Below, one piece after another: positions 12,624 through 13,648 of a stretch of DNA of 13,648 nt. How positions within the stretch are numbered: the first letter of the stretch is position 1; the number at the start of each line of letters is the position of its first letter. The DNA is from DASUUR01 sp036373975 (GTDB taxonomy: Bacteria; Patescibacteriota; Saccharimonadia; Saccharimonadales; Saccharimonadaceae), in assembly GCA_036373975.1 (NCBI GenBank), contig DASUUR010000031.1, positions 1 to 13,648 of the forward strand, written 5' to 3'. Below the pieces are notes generated by a model. That model was not told where the DNA came from. It searched no databases and saw nothing but the letters and a program-made list of their open reading frames with translations. The position numbers and the translations under genes were made by a program.

Positions 12624-13648
12624 TAACGCGCGCAATAGCCGGCACGAGCTTTTCGTTAAAGACCGACGGAATTATCTCATCTGCAGACGGTTGCTCAACA
12701 AGCGCAGCAATCGCTTCTGCTGCGGCAATTTTATGATCATCGGTTATTCCGGTTACGTTATTATCAAGCGCTCCTCTAAATATTCCTGGAAAGGCCACAG
12801 CGTTGTTTATTTGATTTGGGAAATCGCTCCGACCGGTCGCAACAATAAGCGCGCCTGCTTGCTTTGCGAGATCCGGCATAATTTCAGGGGTAGGGTTTGC
12901 AAGGGCAAAAATAATTGGTTGCGTGCGCATACTTGCGACTAGCTCTGGTGTAAGAAGCCCGGCCTTTGACACGCCAATAAAGATGTCGGCATTATTTACA
13001 GCCGCAGTAAGATCGCCTTGCCTGTTACGCTGATTAAGCGCTGCCAGCTGTTGTTTTTTGTCGTCTAAGTCTGTTCGCTGCGTGCTGATTATACCTTTGC
13101 TATCCACGACGACGATGTCTTTTGCGCCATATTTATGAAGGAGTAAGGCAATAGCGTTGCCAGCCGCGCCCGCACCGACAATGCAGATTCGAGCATCTTC
13201 AATCCTTAGTGTCTTCTTGACCTTCAAGGCGTTGATTATTCCGGCTAGGGTGACGATTGCTGTACCGTGCTGGTCGTCATGAAAGACAGGGATATCTAGC
13301 TGTGCCTTCAGGCGTTCCTCGACTTCAAAACAGATTGGTGCGGCGATGTCTTCAAGGTTAATTGCGCCAAAGCTTGGTGCAATTGCGGTGACTGCTGCTA
13401 CTATTTCGTCGGCGGTCGTAGCATTCAGAACGATTGGTACTGAGTCGATGTTGGCAAACTTCTTGAAAAGTAGAGATTTCCCCTCCATGACAGGCATTGC
13501 AGCCTTTGGGCCGATATTCCCCAGGCCTAGTACAGCGGAACCATTTGAAATAACGGCAACAAGATTATTAGTCCAGGTGTAGTGACGGAGCTGATCAGGA
13601 TGTTCGGCTATCAGGCTGCTCACTGCGGCTACACCGGGGGAGTAGTAC
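12616..13648 (-). CDS. Malic enzyme (NAD(P)-dependent malate dehydrogenase, decarboxylating), N-terminus outside window
   Basis: The enzyme oxidatively decarboxylates malate to pyruvate and CO2, producing NADH or NADPH. The frame runs through the window edge (YYSPGVAAV at its visible start, with the family's catalytic Tyr), so only the first residues are missing. Visible in order are GSAVLGLGNIGPKAAMPVMEGK with the catalytic-Lys segment, the metal-binding NLEDIAAP and the highly conserved PVFHDDQHGTA. A Rossmann glycine motif, IVGAGAAGNAIALLL, follows, then VVVDSKG, where the acidic residue at the end of beta-2 leaves the NAD/NADP choice open, and ALANPTPEI. It matches the short bacterial form without a fused phosphotransacetylase domain. 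Its TAA stop lies inside the last codons of gspE (8-bp convergent overlap). Its promoter is outside the window. Confidence 0.95.
   Translation of the reverse strand, partial: YYSPGVAAVSSLIAEHPDQLRHYTWTNNLVAVISNGSAVLGLGNIGPKAAMPVMEGKSLLFKKFANIDSVPIVLNATTADEIVAAVTAIAPSFGAINLEDIAAPICFEVEERLKAQLDIPVFHDDQHGTAIVTLAGIINALKVKKTLRIEDARICIVGAGAAGNAIALLLHKYGAKDIVVVDSKGIISTQRTDLDDKKQQLAALNQRNRQGDLTAAVNNADIFIGVSKAGLLTPELVASMRTQPIIFALANPTPEIMPDLAKQAGALIVATGRSDFPNQINNAVAFPGIFRGALDNNVTGITDDHKIAAAEAIAALVEQPSADEIIPSVFNEKLVPAIARVIK

Noticed and set aside
13621..13623. GTG as the start of the malic enzyme
   Set aside because: The frame stays open to the window edge and the upstream codons encode YYSPGVAA, a conserved part of the enzyme, so the start lies outside.
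1..13648. Recoded UGA (Gly) as in Gracilibacteria/Absconditabacteria
   Set aside because: None of the recognised genes contains an internal UGA and the gene at 2646-3059 ends in TGA at its natural end, so the standard code fits.
1..13648. CRISPR arrays, insertion sequences, att sites, tRNA or rRNA genes
   Set aside because: No spaced repeats, transposase motifs, terminal inverted repeats or tRNA-like cloverleaf stretches were seen; intergenic space is under about 85 bp everywhere.

Overview
The window looks like a chromosomal segment of a Patescibacteria/CPR organism, most likely Candidatus Saccharibacteria (TM7). This rests on protein signatures and gene company, not on a phylogeny. There is a gatCAB operon with a small membrane-anchored HEPN-like gene between gatA and gatB, a DUF5665 membrane protein, a GspE/PilB-type ATPase without the usual zinc-finger cysteines, and a malic enzyme. 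Genes are tightly packed, with start/stop overlaps and 8-bp overlaps at both convergent junctions. No gene contains an internal UGA and one gene ends in TGA, so the standard code fits and the UGA=Gly code of Gracilibacteria/Absconditabacteria does not.

Layout. Bases 1-914 hold the 3' part of uvrB (nucleotide excision repair). Bases 954-5396 are a same-strand run of gatC, gatA, a TM-HEPN-like gene, gatB and a galU-like nucleotidyltransferase, joined by overlaps of 1, 8, 4 and 17 bp. It starts at an extended -10 promoter so close to the gatC ATG that the mRNA should be leaderless. Bases 5388-6702 carry four small membrane proteins: GlsB/YeaQ-like, a short DUF948/YtxG-like protein, YtxH-like and DUF5665. 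A rho-independent terminator-like hairpin lies just before the last one. Bases 6772-10458 encode DnaE, the replicative polymerase alpha subunit, with its own promoter, a strong SD and a GTG start. A SpoU/TrmH-type RNA methyltransferase (minus) and a GspE/PilB-like ATPase (plus) diverge from a 52-bp region whose two promoters interleave, and both appear leaderless. The window ends in a malic enzyme on the minus strand, cut at its N-terminus by the window edge.

How it fits together. The content is mostly core housekeeping: DNA repair and replication, tRNA-dependent amidation (Gln-tRNA(Gln), perhaps Asn-tRNA(Asn)), rRNA/tRNA methylation, sugar-nucleotide supply, type IV pilus or competence energetics, and pyruvate/malate metabolism. 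I saw no mobile element, CRISPR array, tRNA/rRNA gene or defence island, and no gene-free stretch longer than about 70 bp. The points most worth a second look are the membrane-tethered HEPN-like protein inside gatCAB, the split between leaderless promoter-proximal genes and SD-led downstream genes, the terminator hairpin directly in front of the DUF5665 start, and the interleaved divergent promoter.
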